Shown in pieces: positions 54,059 through 63,223 of a stretch of 64,000 nucleotides of DNA. The stretch covers positions 1,240,001 through 1,304,000 of the forward strand of contig OZ244938.1 in assembly GCA_965222175.1 (NCBI GenBank), written 5' to 3'. Below the pieces are notes generated by a model. It was not told where the DNA came from. It saw only the letters and a list, made by a program, of their open reading frames with translations, and searched no databases. The position numbers and the translations under genes were made by a program. The stretch's first letter is position 1; every line of letters starts with the position of its first letter. The DNA is from NORP240 sp965222175 (GTDB taxonomy: Bacteria; Pseudomonadota; Gammaproteobacteria; Pseudomonadales; Pseudohongiellaceae).

Positions 54059-54856
54059 TCAGGCCCTGCCGATGGCCTTCTTCATGACCAGCACCATGCC
54101 GTAAATCAATTCTCCCACTGCCGGCAGCCGATAGATTTTCGAGATCATCATTTTCTTTCTCGATCGGGTCGCTGCGACCCGCGGCGATTCCTTTTTCAGG
54201 TGGAAAGTCGCCAAAAGCTCACCGAATTTCAGCGCGACATCGCGGTTGGCAAGAACCGGTACGTTCAGTTCCTCCTGCAGACGTTGGGCCAGTCCACCCA
54301 GGTACGCGCAGTTCGGCAGCAGCACGTCGGCACCCTGGTTGATGATTTTCTGGCGGCCGATTGCCAGCAGGTCAGCGTAGGTTTTCTCGGGATCACTGTT
54401 CAGATTCAGGATGTCGATCTCGTCGGGATAAATAGTGGCCGGATTACTGCCGATCAAACGGGCAATAATGGAATTGGCCTCACGAATTCCAATGACCGGT
54501 ATGCGCACCGCTGCTTTCGCTGCCTGCAGACCCGGATCCAGCATGCAGTTGATGATTACCGCGTCATACCCCTGCTGCTCGGCCCACTTGACTTTTTCGG
54601 TGACAAACGGGGCTGCCTGATCAGCGTCCTTCACCGTTCGGATGGATCTTGGGGCGCCGGGACAGTAAGCCGAATCCACGACGGTGGTGGAGGACAGGAA
54701 TGGCAGATTGTCCAGGTGAAAGGGACCTTCGTCGTCATTGGCAGGCGTGACCGGAGTCAGCAGCAGGACCCGGGACTGGCCCTGGTAGTTTATTTTACCG
54801 ACGTAGTGCGCGGTATTGGCATCTTCTGCCGTATTGATTTCAGTCCGATTGTTCAT
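54059..54856 (-). CDS. Aspartate/glutamate/hydantoin racemase family protein
   Basis: A 265-residue member of the two-Cys racemase superfamily. The candidate catalytic Cys residues lie in IINCMLDPGLQAAK and LLPNCAYLGGLAQ, the positions seen in hydantoin and Asp/Glu racemases. The core is RVLLLTPVTPAND then IPVIGIREANSIIAR. The C-terminal tail (RSRKKMMISKIYRLP and on) extends past the usual end. Substrate unknown. Confidence 0.85.
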   Translation of the reverse strand: MNNRTEINTAEDANTAHYVGKINYQGQSRVLLLTPVTPANDDEGPFHLDNLPFLSSTTVVDSAYCPGAPRSIRTVKDADQAAPFVTEKVKWAEQQGYDAVIINCMLDPGLQAAKAAVRIPVIGIREANSIIARLIGSNPATIYPDEIDILNLNSDPEKTYADLLAIGRQKIINQGADVLLPNCAYLGGLAQRLQEELNVPVLANRDVALKFGELLATFHLKKESPRVAATRSRKKMMISKIYRLPAVGELIYGMVLVMKKAIGRA

Positions 54857-55009
54857 TGTTGATAGGCCCTTGCTGTGCTGATTGTGGTTATTGTTAACTT
54901 CTTGAGGTCAGTCGTGTGTCCACTTCCATTGGTCGGGGACCTGCAGTTGGTGCAATTATCTCCTGCGGCCGGCTACCGGTCATCCTCCGTCGCCACGAAG
55001 GCGATTCTG

Positions 55010-55666
55010 TCAGCGGCTCGCCTCGACATGGATGTCGAAATCGATGGCCTCGGCGACACGCAGGGAGCCGCCGATGGCGGAAAAAGGCGACAGGCCGATT
55101 TCTTCATGATCCAGGGTAAAGCTGGCATCCACGACTGCGCTGGTAGCATCAATGACGACCCGGGCGGGGATTTCCAGGTTGAAGGTGCTGCCTTTTAATT
55201 CCAGCTCAACCGCCAGTTGCCATTCGGCGTCGGCAATGGACAGCGTAGTCACCGATACCGAGATGTCAGGGTAGGAGGACGCCGCCAGGACGCTGTCCCC
55301 CAGCATGTTGTTTCTTGTCCCTTCGATGGCGGATTCGCCGGGCTGGCTGTCGAAATCGGCGCCGGCCCGTTCCCGTTCGTCGGCGGCATCCACAACCAGG
55401 CTGTCCACCGGGAAAGACATCCGGGCCCGGGATTCCGCCAGGTTCTCCGCGACGACAATCTCGCCGGCAAGACTGCGGGTGTGAATGACATGATTATGGC
55501 CCAGTCGTGCCAGAATTCCCGCCCGGCCGACATACACGCGCAGGATGGAATTGCTCGAATCGATGGTATAGCGGGTTGCCGACTCCGTGACCGGTTGTCC
55601 CTCAACCAGGGTCGCCGGAATGAGTGTAAAAAGTATAAGAAAGGGTATTGCAGAGCAAGGTTTCAT
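55010..55666 (-). CDS. YceI family periplasmic protein
   Basis: Exported lipocalin-like barrel that binds isoprenoid-type lipids in studied members. It has 218 residues with a signal peptide (MKPCSAIPFLILFTLIPATL). The YceI pattern is seen in RYTIDSSNSILRVYVGRAG, LARLGHNHVIHTRSLAGE and the ASSYPDISVSV strand. The start at 55666 gives the signal peptide; the frame continues upstream without support. A 7-bp tandem repeat lies in the upstream region. Confidence 0.88.
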   Translation of the reverse strand: MKPCSAIPFLILFTLIPATLVEGQPVTESATRYTIDSSNSILRVYVGRAGILARLGHNHVIHTRSLAGEIVVAENLAESRARMSFPVDSLVVDAADERERAGADFDSQPGESAIEGTRNNMLGDSVLAASSYPDISVSVTTLSIADAEWQLAVELELKGSTFNLEIPARVVIDATSAVVDASFTLDHEEIGLSPFSAIGGSLRVAEAIDFDIHVEASR

Positions 55667-55749
55667 CGCGGTATCCCCTGACAGGTTGCCACCCGTATCC
55701 CTGACCTGCACTGTAGGGCAACTCGTGTATTACCCCGGTCGTCCCTTTT

Positions 55750-55781
55750 GTCAAAAGTCAAAAGTCAAAAGTCAAAAGTCA
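55750..55781 (+). repeat. 7-bp tandem repeat (GTCAAAA, four and a half copies)
   Basis: Perfect copies at 55750-55777 followed by a partial GTCA. It lies about 85 bp upstream of the YceI start and about 130 bp upstream of the outer membrane protein gene, in their shared divergent region. Confidence 0.9.
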
Positions 55782-55912
55782 GATTTTCGTCGGCAAACAC
55801 AGTGAGACAACAGTGAACTGATACTATATATTCCCGGTAAGCAATATGCCTGTCAACCTGAATGCCTGTTTGACGTTTACAGGGTAATGATACTTTTTGG
55901 ATTTTTAGATTG

Positions 55913-56827
55913 ATGACCACGAAATTCCGGCACTTCAGCCTCGCACTCTGCCTTTCCCTTGCCCTGATTCCGGGCTACGGCCCTGCCCAGACGGTCTTTG
56001 CCACCGATGAAGTGGTGGATTTCGACAGTCCGGAAGGCTGGGCCATGGCATTCATGACCGCCGCCGGCCTGAACCTGGGGCAGCTGCCGCCGGATGAAAC
56101 CCGGTTCGGCGACCTTGCCCTGGCTGCTGAAATCGGTTCCATTCCCCGGCTCAACGACAGTCAACAGCAGGTTGGCTTTGGCGGCTTCAAGGACGAGGAC
56201 CTCAACAAGTCGCCGGTATTTGGCCGGGCCCGGGCCAGCCTGGGCCTGTTCTGGGACGTCACCGCGGAGCTGTCCTGGACCCCGCCCCTGGAAATTGATG
56301 GTGCCAGCCCCGATGGCCTGTGGGGACTGGCCCTGTCCCGACCACTGGCGGGTAACGGGGCGTGGGGGCTGGGCCTGCGACTTTTTGCCCTGGAAGGCGC
56401 GGTTCGGGCCGATGTCACCTGCAGTGCCGATGTTGCCTCGCAGCCCCCCGGGTCTCCCGGCAACCCGTTCAGCTGCATTGAGCCATCCCGGGATCGGCTG
56501 GAAATGGACCACTACGGCGCGGAGTTGATACTCTCATTCAGCGAAGTGGCCTTTAACCTGGAGCCCTGGCTTGCCGTTGCCAGCGCGCGTATGGATCCAT
56601 TCACCCAGATCAAGGCCCGATTGCAGGACTCTATTGAACGGTCAACAATCGACTCCCGAGGTACAACAACGACTTACAGCGCAGGCCTGGTGTACCGGTT
56701 CAGCGACAGCTGGCGGGTAAACCTGGCCACTTCCTATACGCCGCTGGATGTCGAACGGCCACCCGGGAATCGAGGTGGCAGGGAAAATTTCTGGAATGCC
56801 AGGCTTGGGCTGACATGGGATCTCTAG
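55913..56827 (+). CDS. Predicted outer membrane beta-barrel protein
   Basis: A 304-residue exported protein with a signal peptide (MTTKFRHFSLALCLSLALIP, cleavage near GPAQ). Alternating amphipathic strands (GLGLRLFALEGAVRADV, YGAELILSFSEVAFNLEPWL, YSAGLVYRFSDSWRVNLATS) end with the aromatic-terminated NARLGLTWDL. This fits a small outer membrane barrel of the OmpW or fatty acid transporter-like kind, though no named family was recognised. Confidence 0.75.
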   Translation: MTTKFRHFSLALCLSLALIPGYGPAQTVFATDEVVDFDSPEGWAMAFMTAAGLNLGQLPPDETRFGDLALAAEIGSIPRLNDSQQQVGFGGFKDEDLNKSPVFGRARASLGLFWDVTAELSWTPPLEIDGASPDGLWGLALSRPLAGNGAWGLGLRLFALEGAVRADVTCSADVASQPPGSPGNPFSCIEPSRDRLEMDHYGAELILSFSEVAFNLEPWLAVASARMDPFTQIKARLQDSIERSTIDSRGTTTTYSAGLVYRFSDSWRVNLATSYTPLDVERPPGNRGGRENFWNARLGLTWDL

Positions 56828-56932
56828 CAGTCGGGCTGATGGCGAATCAAAAAGGTGTTTTCCGGGGTCTGACTGATAACCGGGTTTTTTGTGCGCCGAA
56901 CGCTGGGTGTACAGAGTCCCGACTCGCGCGAT

Positions 56933-56977
56933 AGAACAAACAGAACAAACAGAACAAACAGAACAAACAGAACAATA
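56933..56977 (+). repeat. 9-bp tandem repeat (AGAACAAAC, five copies)
   Basis: Four perfect copies plus one variant (AGAACAATA). It lies in the gap between the beta-barrel gene and the cytochrome c-tailed gene, about 170 bp before the latter start, and could vary in copy number. Confidence 0.9.
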
Positions 56978-57039
56978 AGGAGCTTCTGTTCATGCAGGGA
57001 AATACTCTGGCTTTCAGGTGAGTTCACTGACAAGGCCAG

Positions 57040-57076
57040 CGCAGAGCACTTTCTCTACTATTCAGAGGCTCCCTGA
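57040..57076 (+). repeat. Dispersed repeat element, end fragment
   Basis: GCAGAGCACTTTC (57041-57053), then TCAGAGGCTCC, matches the end of the copy at 29730-29854 (GCAGAGCACTTTC then ATCAGAGGCCCC) with a few differences. Only one end is present. Confidence 0.6.
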
Positions 57077-57147
57077 TCAATAATGGCTGCGGGCAGGCTT
57101 GTCGGGTCCGGGCCGGACATTTCGTTCAAGTACATCAGGTTAACACT

Positions 57148-58260
57148 ATGAAAAACGTGCAATTCCCACGGGCATCCCTTTTTAACTCCTTGCTATTACT
57201 GCCGTTTTTTGCCAGTTCGTTGGCTGTGGCGGAATCCCACCTGTGGGATATCGACGAGGTTTTCAGTAATTCGGACGGCAGTCTGCAGTATATCGAACTG
57301 TTCACCACGGCGCCGTCTCAGGGGGTTCTGAACGGAATTGCCCTGACCAGCGCCGGCCCCGACGCAGGGTCCATGCAGTTCACCTTCGACAGTGATATTT
57401 CCGCTGACACGGCCAACCGCAGTCTGTTGATTGCCACACAGCGGTTTGCCCTGCTTACCGGTCTTGAGCCGGATTTTATCCTGCCGGACGGCTTCATTCC
57501 CGTGGGTGGTGGCACCATCGATTTTGACAACGGTGTCGACACGCTGGTTTACACCAGAGAGCAGCTGCCCCTGAACGGTGTGCAATCCATAGACGGTGAC
57601 GGCCTGCCCCAGGATGCCTCGCCCACGCGATTCGACGGATTGTCCACGTCACTGCCGGAACAGACCAACCCGTTTACGGTTTTCGATGCGGCTACCGGAG
57701 TACTGAATATTCCGGTACTGGATGCGCCGGGAATCGGCGTGGCCAATGTCAAATTCGACGTGGACCTGGCCGCTCTTACTTTCACCCTGCTGGATTTCTT
57801 TCTTTATGGCGCCGGGATAAGCGCCGGTGATTTACCGGTGGAATTTTTCAATGGCTCGGTGCTGTATATCCCTCAGCTGCTGCACGACGGCGACGTTTAC
57901 GAAGCCAACCTGACTATCCTGGGCGACGATCCCATCGTGTTCGGCGAACCGGAAGTGCTGGGTGTCGCGCCCCTGCCTGAGGATCCGGATCCCGAACCTG
58001 AGCCTGATCTGCTGCAGGAAAGCATCGACCGGGGGCAGGCAATCTATGCCACCCAGTGCGCCACCTGTCACGGCTCCAGCGGTCAGGGCGGTTTCGGCGG
58101 TCCCAGCCTGCAGACCACTCCCTTCAACACTTTCGACCTGTTGCGTGCCGAAATTGACAGCAGTATGCCCCGGGGAAATGCCAGTGCCTGTATTGACAGC
58201 GACACTTCAACCTGTGCCACCGATGCTGCCAACTACGTATTGCACGTGATACAGAACTGA
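57148..58260 (+). CDS. Secreted protein with C-terminal cytochrome c domain
   Basis: Exported protein of 370 residues with signal peptide (about 1-28, ending LAVAES). The first 270 or so residues form a beta-rich domain that starts LWDIDEVFSNSDGSLQYIEL, reminiscent of lamin-tail-like modules. A Pro/Glu/Asp linker (PEDPDPEPEPD) joins it to a single-heme cytochrome c domain with CATCHGSSGQGG (about 306-317) and a possible distal Met in SSMPRGNASAC. A Cys pair near the end may be a disulfide. It is likely a periplasmic or surface electron carrier; partner unknown. Confidence 0.8.
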   Translation: MKNVQFPRASLFNSLLLLPFFASSLAVAESHLWDIDEVFSNSDGSLQYIELFTTAPSQGVLNGIALTSAGPDAGSMQFTFDSDISADTANRSLLIATQRFALLTGLEPDFILPDGFIPVGGGTIDFDNGVDTLVYTREQLPLNGVQSIDGDGLPQDASPTRFDGLSTSLPEQTNPFTVFDAATGVLNIPVLDAPGIGVANVKFDVDLAALTFTLLDFFLYGAGISAGDLPVEFFNGSVLYIPQLLHDGDVYEANLTILGDDPIVFGEPEVLGVAPLPEDPDPEPEPDLLQESIDRGQAIYATQCATCHGSSGQGGFGGPSLQTTPFNTFDLLRAEIDSSMPRGNASACIDSDTSTCATDAANYVLHVIQN

Positions 58261-58434
58261 ACCTGGGCCAGCCGGGTTCACGGGGTGTTCGCCCCCGGGG
58301 AAAAGGTGTCGCGTCGACTGGGACGTTTTCAGCCTGCGCCTGGCTGCCAGTCCTGCGACTGCCCCTTGTTTTTCCCAGTGCTTTCTATAATCTGGGACTA
58401 CCGGTCTGGTCAATAAGAACCGGAGACATTCCGG

Positions 58435-60546
58435 ATGAACGGTTTTTTCAGTGAACTGAAACGCAGGAAGGTGCTGCAGGCGTGCGGGTTGTATCTGGTT
58501 GGAGCCTGGCTCGTGCTGCAGGTAGCCTCCATCGTCCTGCCCGCGTTGTTTTATCCTGACTGGTCTCTTACCCTGGTGCTATATTTATTGATCACCGGGT
58601 TTCCCCTGTTTTTCATTTTCGCCTGGTGTTTCGACCTGTCCATGGACGGGTTAAAGCAGGATGTCGAAGACCGGAAGAGGGGGTTGCGGGGGATCAAACC
58701 CGGGGCGGCGCTGCTGCTTGCACTGCTGGTAATGATCGGCAGCGGTACCTATTTCTATCAGCAGCTTGAACACGACGCCAATGTCCCGGTTGTCGACGAC
58801 GCCATCGATCAGCCGTCCGTGGCAGTCCTGCCGTTTGCCAACCTGTCGGGAAATCCCGATCAGCAGTACCTCGCCGAAGGCATAGCCGATGAACTGATCA
58901 ACACCCTGGCACGGATACAGAATCTGAAGGTGGCAGCGCGCTCATCGTCTTTTCTCATCGACTACCCGGACGAAGGCAATATCCCCGACATAGCACAACG
59001 TCTTGGGGTGAACCATGTTCTGGAAGGCAGCGTGCAGCGAAACGAGGACTTCATCAGCATTTCCGTCAATCTCATCGATGCCCGGGACGGTTTCATCCGG
59101 TGGTCGGACAATTTCGAACGTCAGATTGCCGACGTCTACGCCATACAGGATGAGATTATCACCATAATTACTTCGTCTCTGGAACTTGAATTGACCGGCA
59201 ACAGCGGCAGCCCGAAAGTGTCCAGAGCATCCAGCATCGATGCCTACAACCTGTACCTTCAGGGACGCTTCTTCTTTGAAAAACGTACCGTCAGGGACCT
59301 GGAGCAGGCGCAGCGCTATTTTGAAAACGCCATCGCCCGCGACCCCGGTTTTGCACCCGCCTACAGCGGTCTGGTCGATACCCTGCTGCTGTTGAGCGAC
59401 GGCGCTTATGGCGCCAGGCCGCTCAGTGGCCAGTTGTCTGCCGCTGTTCCACTTATCAACCGGGCGCTTGAACTCGATCCGCAGCTGGCTGAAGTACACG
59501 CCTCGCTGGGTTTCCTGCGCATGTTCGAAACTGACTACCTGGCCTCCGAGGCAGCACTGAAACGGGCAATCGAGCTAAGTCCAAATTTGTCCAGGGCTCT
59601 GGTGTGGCTCTACATCACCTACGAGAGAATGCTCAGGCCACGGGATGCCTTCGATACGCTGTATCGTGCCTATTCACTCGATCCACTGGCGGAAGTGATC
59701 AATGCCAACATGGCGGCTGAACTGTGGATACGGGGGCGCAACGGGGAAGCCCTGCAGGCAGCAGGCCGCATCATCCAGGCAAATCCGGAAAGTCCGCTGG
59801 GCTATCGACGCAGTGGCCGGCTCACCTGGACCAACGGGAAGCTCGCCGAGGCGGTGACGTGGTACCGGCAATCCATGGAGCTGGCGCCGGACGACAGAAA
59901 CTCGCGCATCGAACTGGGTTCGCTGTACCTGGATTTACGCCAGCCTGAAGACGCCGAACCGTTGCTTCAGGGCCTTGCCCATCTTGTCCACCTGGCAAGC
60001 GGTATGCCGGATGAGGCGGTGGCAGCGGCCGATAGGCAGTATCGGGGCAATCCGAGTCTCATCAGCGCGGTGGCCCTGGCCAAAACCGAGGCTCGGGCTG
60101 GTAACTACGAGAGAGCGCGGGCGTTGCTGGAACCCTTTGCGGACGGGGCCGACCGGGGGGAGGGCATGCTTTTCCAGCGGTCCGGTATTTACTTCTGGGA
60201 CCCTCAGATTGCTGCTCTGGAGCTGTCCCTGGCCCGCCTTAGAACAGGTGACACGGCAGGTGGCAACCGGCTTCTCGACGAGGTCAGAGAGTATTACGCG
60301 TTTCTGGAAGGTGAGGGATTCGACCATCCGCTGATCGACTATCAGAAAGCCAGGCTCATGGCGTTGCGAGGGGAGGCCGACCAGGCACTACTTCTACTCA
60401 GGCGCGCCGTGGATAATGGCTGGCGTTCATGGAAGACACGGGATGAGCCCGCCTTCGCAACGATCCGCAGTCTGCCGGCATTCGACCTGTTGCTGAATGA
60501 CATGGACACCGAAGTGACACGCCAGCGGGACCTGCTTGGTCTATGA
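58435..60546 (+). CDS. TolB-like/TPR membrane protein
   Basis: A 703-residue inner-membrane protein. It starts with a two-helix membrane module (residues 1-80, ELKRRKVLQACGLYLVGAWL, then FAWCFDLSMDGLKQD) followed by another helix (about 92-108). A TolB/FlgO-like domain covers about 120-265 (PSVAVLPFANLSGNPDQQY, then GVNHVLEGSVQR). TPR repeats then fill the rest (e.g. AQRYFENAIARDPGFAPAYS). Proteins of this type often carry an N-terminal cyclase or winged-helix domain; here it is only the membrane module. A signalling or scaffold role is inferred. Confidence 0.85.
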   Translation: MNGFFSELKRRKVLQACGLYLVGAWLVLQVASIVLPALFYPDWSLTLVLYLLITGFPLFFIFAWCFDLSMDGLKQDVEDRKRGLRGIKPGAALLLALLVMIGSGTYFYQQLEHDANVPVVDDAIDQPSVAVLPFANLSGNPDQQYLAEGIADELINTLARIQNLKVAARSSSFLIDYPDEGNIPDIAQRLGVNHVLEGSVQRNEDFISISVNLIDARDGFIRWSDNFERQIADVYAIQDEIITIITSSLELELTGNSGSPKVSRASSIDAYNLYLQGRFFFEKRTVRDLEQAQRYFENAIARDPGFAPAYSGLVDTLLLLSDGAYGARPLSGQLSAAVPLINRALELDPQLAEVHASLGFLRMFETDYLASEAALKRAIELSPNLSRALVWLYITYERMLRPRDAFDTLYRAYSLDPLAEVINANMAAELWIRGRNGEALQAAGRIIQANPESPLGYRRSGRLTWTNGKLAEAVTWYRQSMELAPDDRNSRIELGSLYLDLRQPEDAEPLLQGLAHLVHLASGMPDEAVAAADRQYRGNPSLISAVALAKTEARAGNYERARALLEPFADGADRGEGMLFQRSGIYFWDPQIAALELSLARLRTGDTAGGNRLLDEVREYYAFLEGEGFDHPLIDYQKARLMALRGEADQALLLLRRAVDNGWRSWKTRDEPAFATIRSLPAFDLLLNDMDTEVTRQRDLLGL

Positions 60547-60644
60547 GTTATCGTCTTCGATAGGCCAGGTACTGCCCGGGCCAGCCGGAATCTGAGCACG
60601 TCACGGGAAACCTGTCGGACCAGCTGTCGGATGCCGGCCACAGC

Positions 60645-61865
60645 CTAACCGGAGGCTGACGTGAGAGGTAGAAAGCGAATGGGCTGCCCGGCGAACCTGG
60701 TGGTCACCGAATCCGGCGGCGGGGTGCTGCAGTAGATCGTTGTCGAGTCCAGCCCGGGTAAGCGGGTGGTTTTCAACAGGCTGTCCACCGTGTCCAGGTC
60801 CAGCGGATCGCTGGCAGTAACGAACAGATTCCGCTGCAGGCGGCGGTCGCTGTCGAAACTGATGAACGGTATCCGCTGCAGGATGCTGGTGCTTTCATCG
60901 GTCAGCTTCAATACCTGCAGCGCCAGGTTGAATTCATCGCGGCGCCGGATGACGGACAGCCCCGCACCCATGGACCGCTTGAACCGCAACAGCCCGTTGC
61001 TGAGAAAGGCCGGGGTTCCGCCGATATCCATTCGATCGTAGCCCTGCTGCTGTAATGTCTGTATGGAAAAGTAGTAAATCGCGGCGATACCGCCCATGGC
61101 GGCCGGGTTAGGATGGGCCTGGCTCACCCCCAGTTGTTCCAGGGTGGGTATAGTCTTGTGCCGGTTGATAGACACGCCGGCAATGGGACTGCCCTGGTGA
61201 TTGACGAACAGCAGCTCGGAATCGGCGAGAATCTGCAATCCGCTGTCGTCGCTGCGAAGGATCGCGGCGTCCCCGTAGCGCCGGTTTATGAAAGGCAGGT
61301 GCATGTCGTAGTAAAAAGTTACCTTGCGAGACGATTCGGTAGTGAGTTCAGCGTCAAGGCCATGTTTCCTGACGCGGCGGGCGGCATCCTCCAGCCCCTT
61401 ATGCTGCCTGATCATTGTCGCCAGCGGTGAGCTGATATCGATTTCAAGAATCACCATATCGGGAACGATGAATGCCCCGTGTCGACGAAAATGGTTTTCC
61501 GTCCGCGAGCTGACTTCCGTCACCAGGATGGCACAGTCGGGATGAGCTTTCCGCAGCCGGCTGGTCAACCGCCAGATCCAGAATACGCCAATTGCCCTGC
61601 TGTCGGGTTCGTTGTTGAACAGCAGGTCCAGCCACTGTGCACAGACCCGCTGTTCGGTGCCGGCATAGGCGAATTTCAGTGCATGTTTGCCATCGGCGGA
61701 CAGACCACTGTAAACGGTGAGGGGCAGGCGGAACCGATAGAAGTTTTTGTAAAGTTCGGAATGTCGCCAGAGAAACAGCGGCGCGTACAATTTCTTCAGC
61801 CAGGGCGGATTTTTCCTGTGCAGGGAAGCGATCAGTTGTTTGCCGGTCCGGATCAGGCTGCTCAT
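60645..61865 (-). CDS. GNAT/FemAB-like acyltransferase family protein
   Basis: A 406-residue cytoplasmic protein with two GNAT-like parts. The second part has LLFVNHQGSPIAGVSINRHK, then the YYFSIQTLQQQGYDRMDIGG and LLRFKRSMGAGLSVI segments that resemble the acceptor region of FemAB/BioF2-like acetyltransferases. The ATG at 61865 is chosen because sequence upstream is unsupported. The product is most likely an amino- or acyl-transferase for cell wall or a surface sugar; confidence in the subfamily is limited. Confidence 0.6.
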   Translation of the reverse strand: MSSLIRTGKQLIASLHRKNPPWLKKLYAPLFLWRHSELYKNFYRFRLPLTVYSGLSADGKHALKFAYAGTEQRVCAQWLDLLFNNEPDSRAIGVFWIWRLTSRLRKAHPDCAILVTEVSSRTENHFRRHGAFIVPDMVILEIDISSPLATMIRQHKGLEDAARRVRKHGLDAELTTESSRKVTFYYDMHLPFINRRYGDAAILRSDDSGLQILADSELLFVNHQGSPIAGVSINRHKTIPTLEQLGVSQAHPNPAAMGGIAAIYYFSIQTLQQQGYDRMDIGGTPAFLSNGLLRFKRSMGAGLSVIRRRDEFNLALQVLKLTDESTSILQRIPFISFDSDRRLQRNLFVTASDPLDLDTVDSLLKTTRLPGLDSTTIYCSTPPPDSVTTRFAGQPIRFLPLTSASG

Positions 61866-62431
61866 TGTTCTCGGGCTGGTGTTGTGGGAATTCAGCGAAT
61901 GCCTGTTCCCTTGATTTGTAAATGTCGAAGGCTGTAGAGGCCACAGCCTGGGCAACCACTGCTGAGTTGATCAGCGGTTCCCTGAAACATTATGCCGCAT
62001 AGACGGCAGAAAATACGCCGAACAGCGCGCATATCCGTGCTGTCGGACACAGTCGCACCTGGTCGGTGAGGTTAGCACACCAGGCCTGGTCAACAGGAGG
62101 CAATGTGATCACCGCCTGATACCCGCGGGACGGCAGGCAGTTCTGTCCCGGCTACACTATCGACAGGAATAATACCGCTGGCCGCCGAATTCTGCGGGAA
62201 ACGGGAATTCCGCAGTGCATTTTCCGGGACATGATCCCAGGCGAACCGTGATTCTCGCACCACTGTATGTTTGTACATGGTTTGACTGATCCATACTATT
62301 TGCCTGCTGCTTCCGCTAGTTTAAGAATCCAGCCAGTCGCTGATGACCGGCAAGGGTGCTGAAACTTCCAATAACAATGGCTTGAAAGCAGGAAATTCAA
62401 CCCGCTTTCAACGGAACAAGGCAACAGGGCT
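61866..62431 (+). other. Divergent intergenic region with a hairpin near the FHA gene
   Basis: A 566-bp stretch with no supported gene. Near its right end TTGAAAGC/GCTTTCAA (62382-62411) pair perfectly around a 14-base loop, just upstream of the FHA gene start; it may be a binding site or leader structure. Confidence 0.5.
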
Positions 62432-63079
62432 ATGAAAACAATAATCGCTGAAGTCAACAAGTTGGCAGGCGAAATTGAACGCCGCAATACTTTTCGGGTA
62501 GGCAGCATCTACCTCATCACCGCAGCGACGCTGTCTGCTCTCGCCGCGGACCTGTTTCCCGCCTTCGGGATTTCCGACTGGACAGTGCGGCTGACGGTTA
62601 CCGCGCTGTTCCTGGGACTTCCCGTAGCGCTGATCCTGGCGTGGGTTTTCGAACTGACCCCGGACGGGATTCACGTCGATGGGGCTTCCGGCCCGGAGCA
62701 GGACACCATTGCCCTGTTCTCGGAACGGGACGCCCAGGTTTCGGTCGTTACCAGGGAGGCGGGCAGACAGAAAACCAGGGGCTTCAACAACAGCTTTATC
62801 ATTGGCCGCAGTCCGGATGCAGACATCCGCATCGATGACCCCTCGGTAAGCCGGCGGCACGCCAGGGTCTTCTGCAACAACGGTTCCTGGGTACTGGAAG
62901 ACCTGAACAGCCGCAATGGCACCCGGCTCAACGGCAGAACTATCAGCAGGGCGCCGCTACCCCTGTATGCGGAAATCGCTCTGCCTGGCGACCAGCCGTC
63001 ATTGACCATCCGGATCAACGAGCCTTCCGGTGAAGTCACCCGACTGGTTCCCACGCCGAGACAGGCAGCGTGCCGTTAG
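62432..63079 (+). CDS. Membrane protein with C-terminal FHA domain
   Basis: A 215-residue protein with two membrane helices (about residues 25-42 and 52-72) and a cytoplasmic forkhead-associated domain, which binds phosphothreonine peptides. FHA signatures are complete: IIGRSPDADIRI (about 123-134), DPSVSRRHARV (136-146) and DLNSRNGTRLNG (157-168). The N-terminal module (EIERRNTFRVGSIYL to AWVFELTPDGIHVD) resembles that of the TolB/TPR protein at 58435. No Ser/Thr kinase is encoded in the window. Confidence 0.88.
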   Translation: MKTIIAEVNKLAGEIERRNTFRVGSIYLITAATLSALAADLFPAFGISDWTVRLTVTALFLGLPVALILAWVFELTPDGIHVDGASGPEQDTIALFSERDAQVSVVTREAGRQKTRGFNNSFIIGRSPDADIRIDDPSVSRRHARVFCNNGSWVLEDLNSRNGTRLNGRTISRAPLPLYAEIALPGDQPSLTIRINEPSGEVTRLVPTPRQAACR

Positions 63080-63119
63080 CCTGTTTGTCGAAGACATAAA
63101 ACCCTGTAGATCCCGTGGG

Positions 63120-63128
63120 TGGTATAAT
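63120..63128 (+). promoter_or_regulatory. Extended -10 promoter element
   Basis: TGGTATAAT fits the extended -10 consensus (TGnTATAAT) exactly. No good -35 is seen at the proper distance. It would start a transcript about 90 bases before the formyltransferase gene. Confidence 0.55.
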
Positions 63129-63223
63129 GCTTCTGCGGCTTTTGCACAGCAATGAACTTCGCTGTTAATGGATTAATGTCAAAATCAGGTTGGCCATAAG
63201 GCTATCCCCGGATCCCGGCTCGC

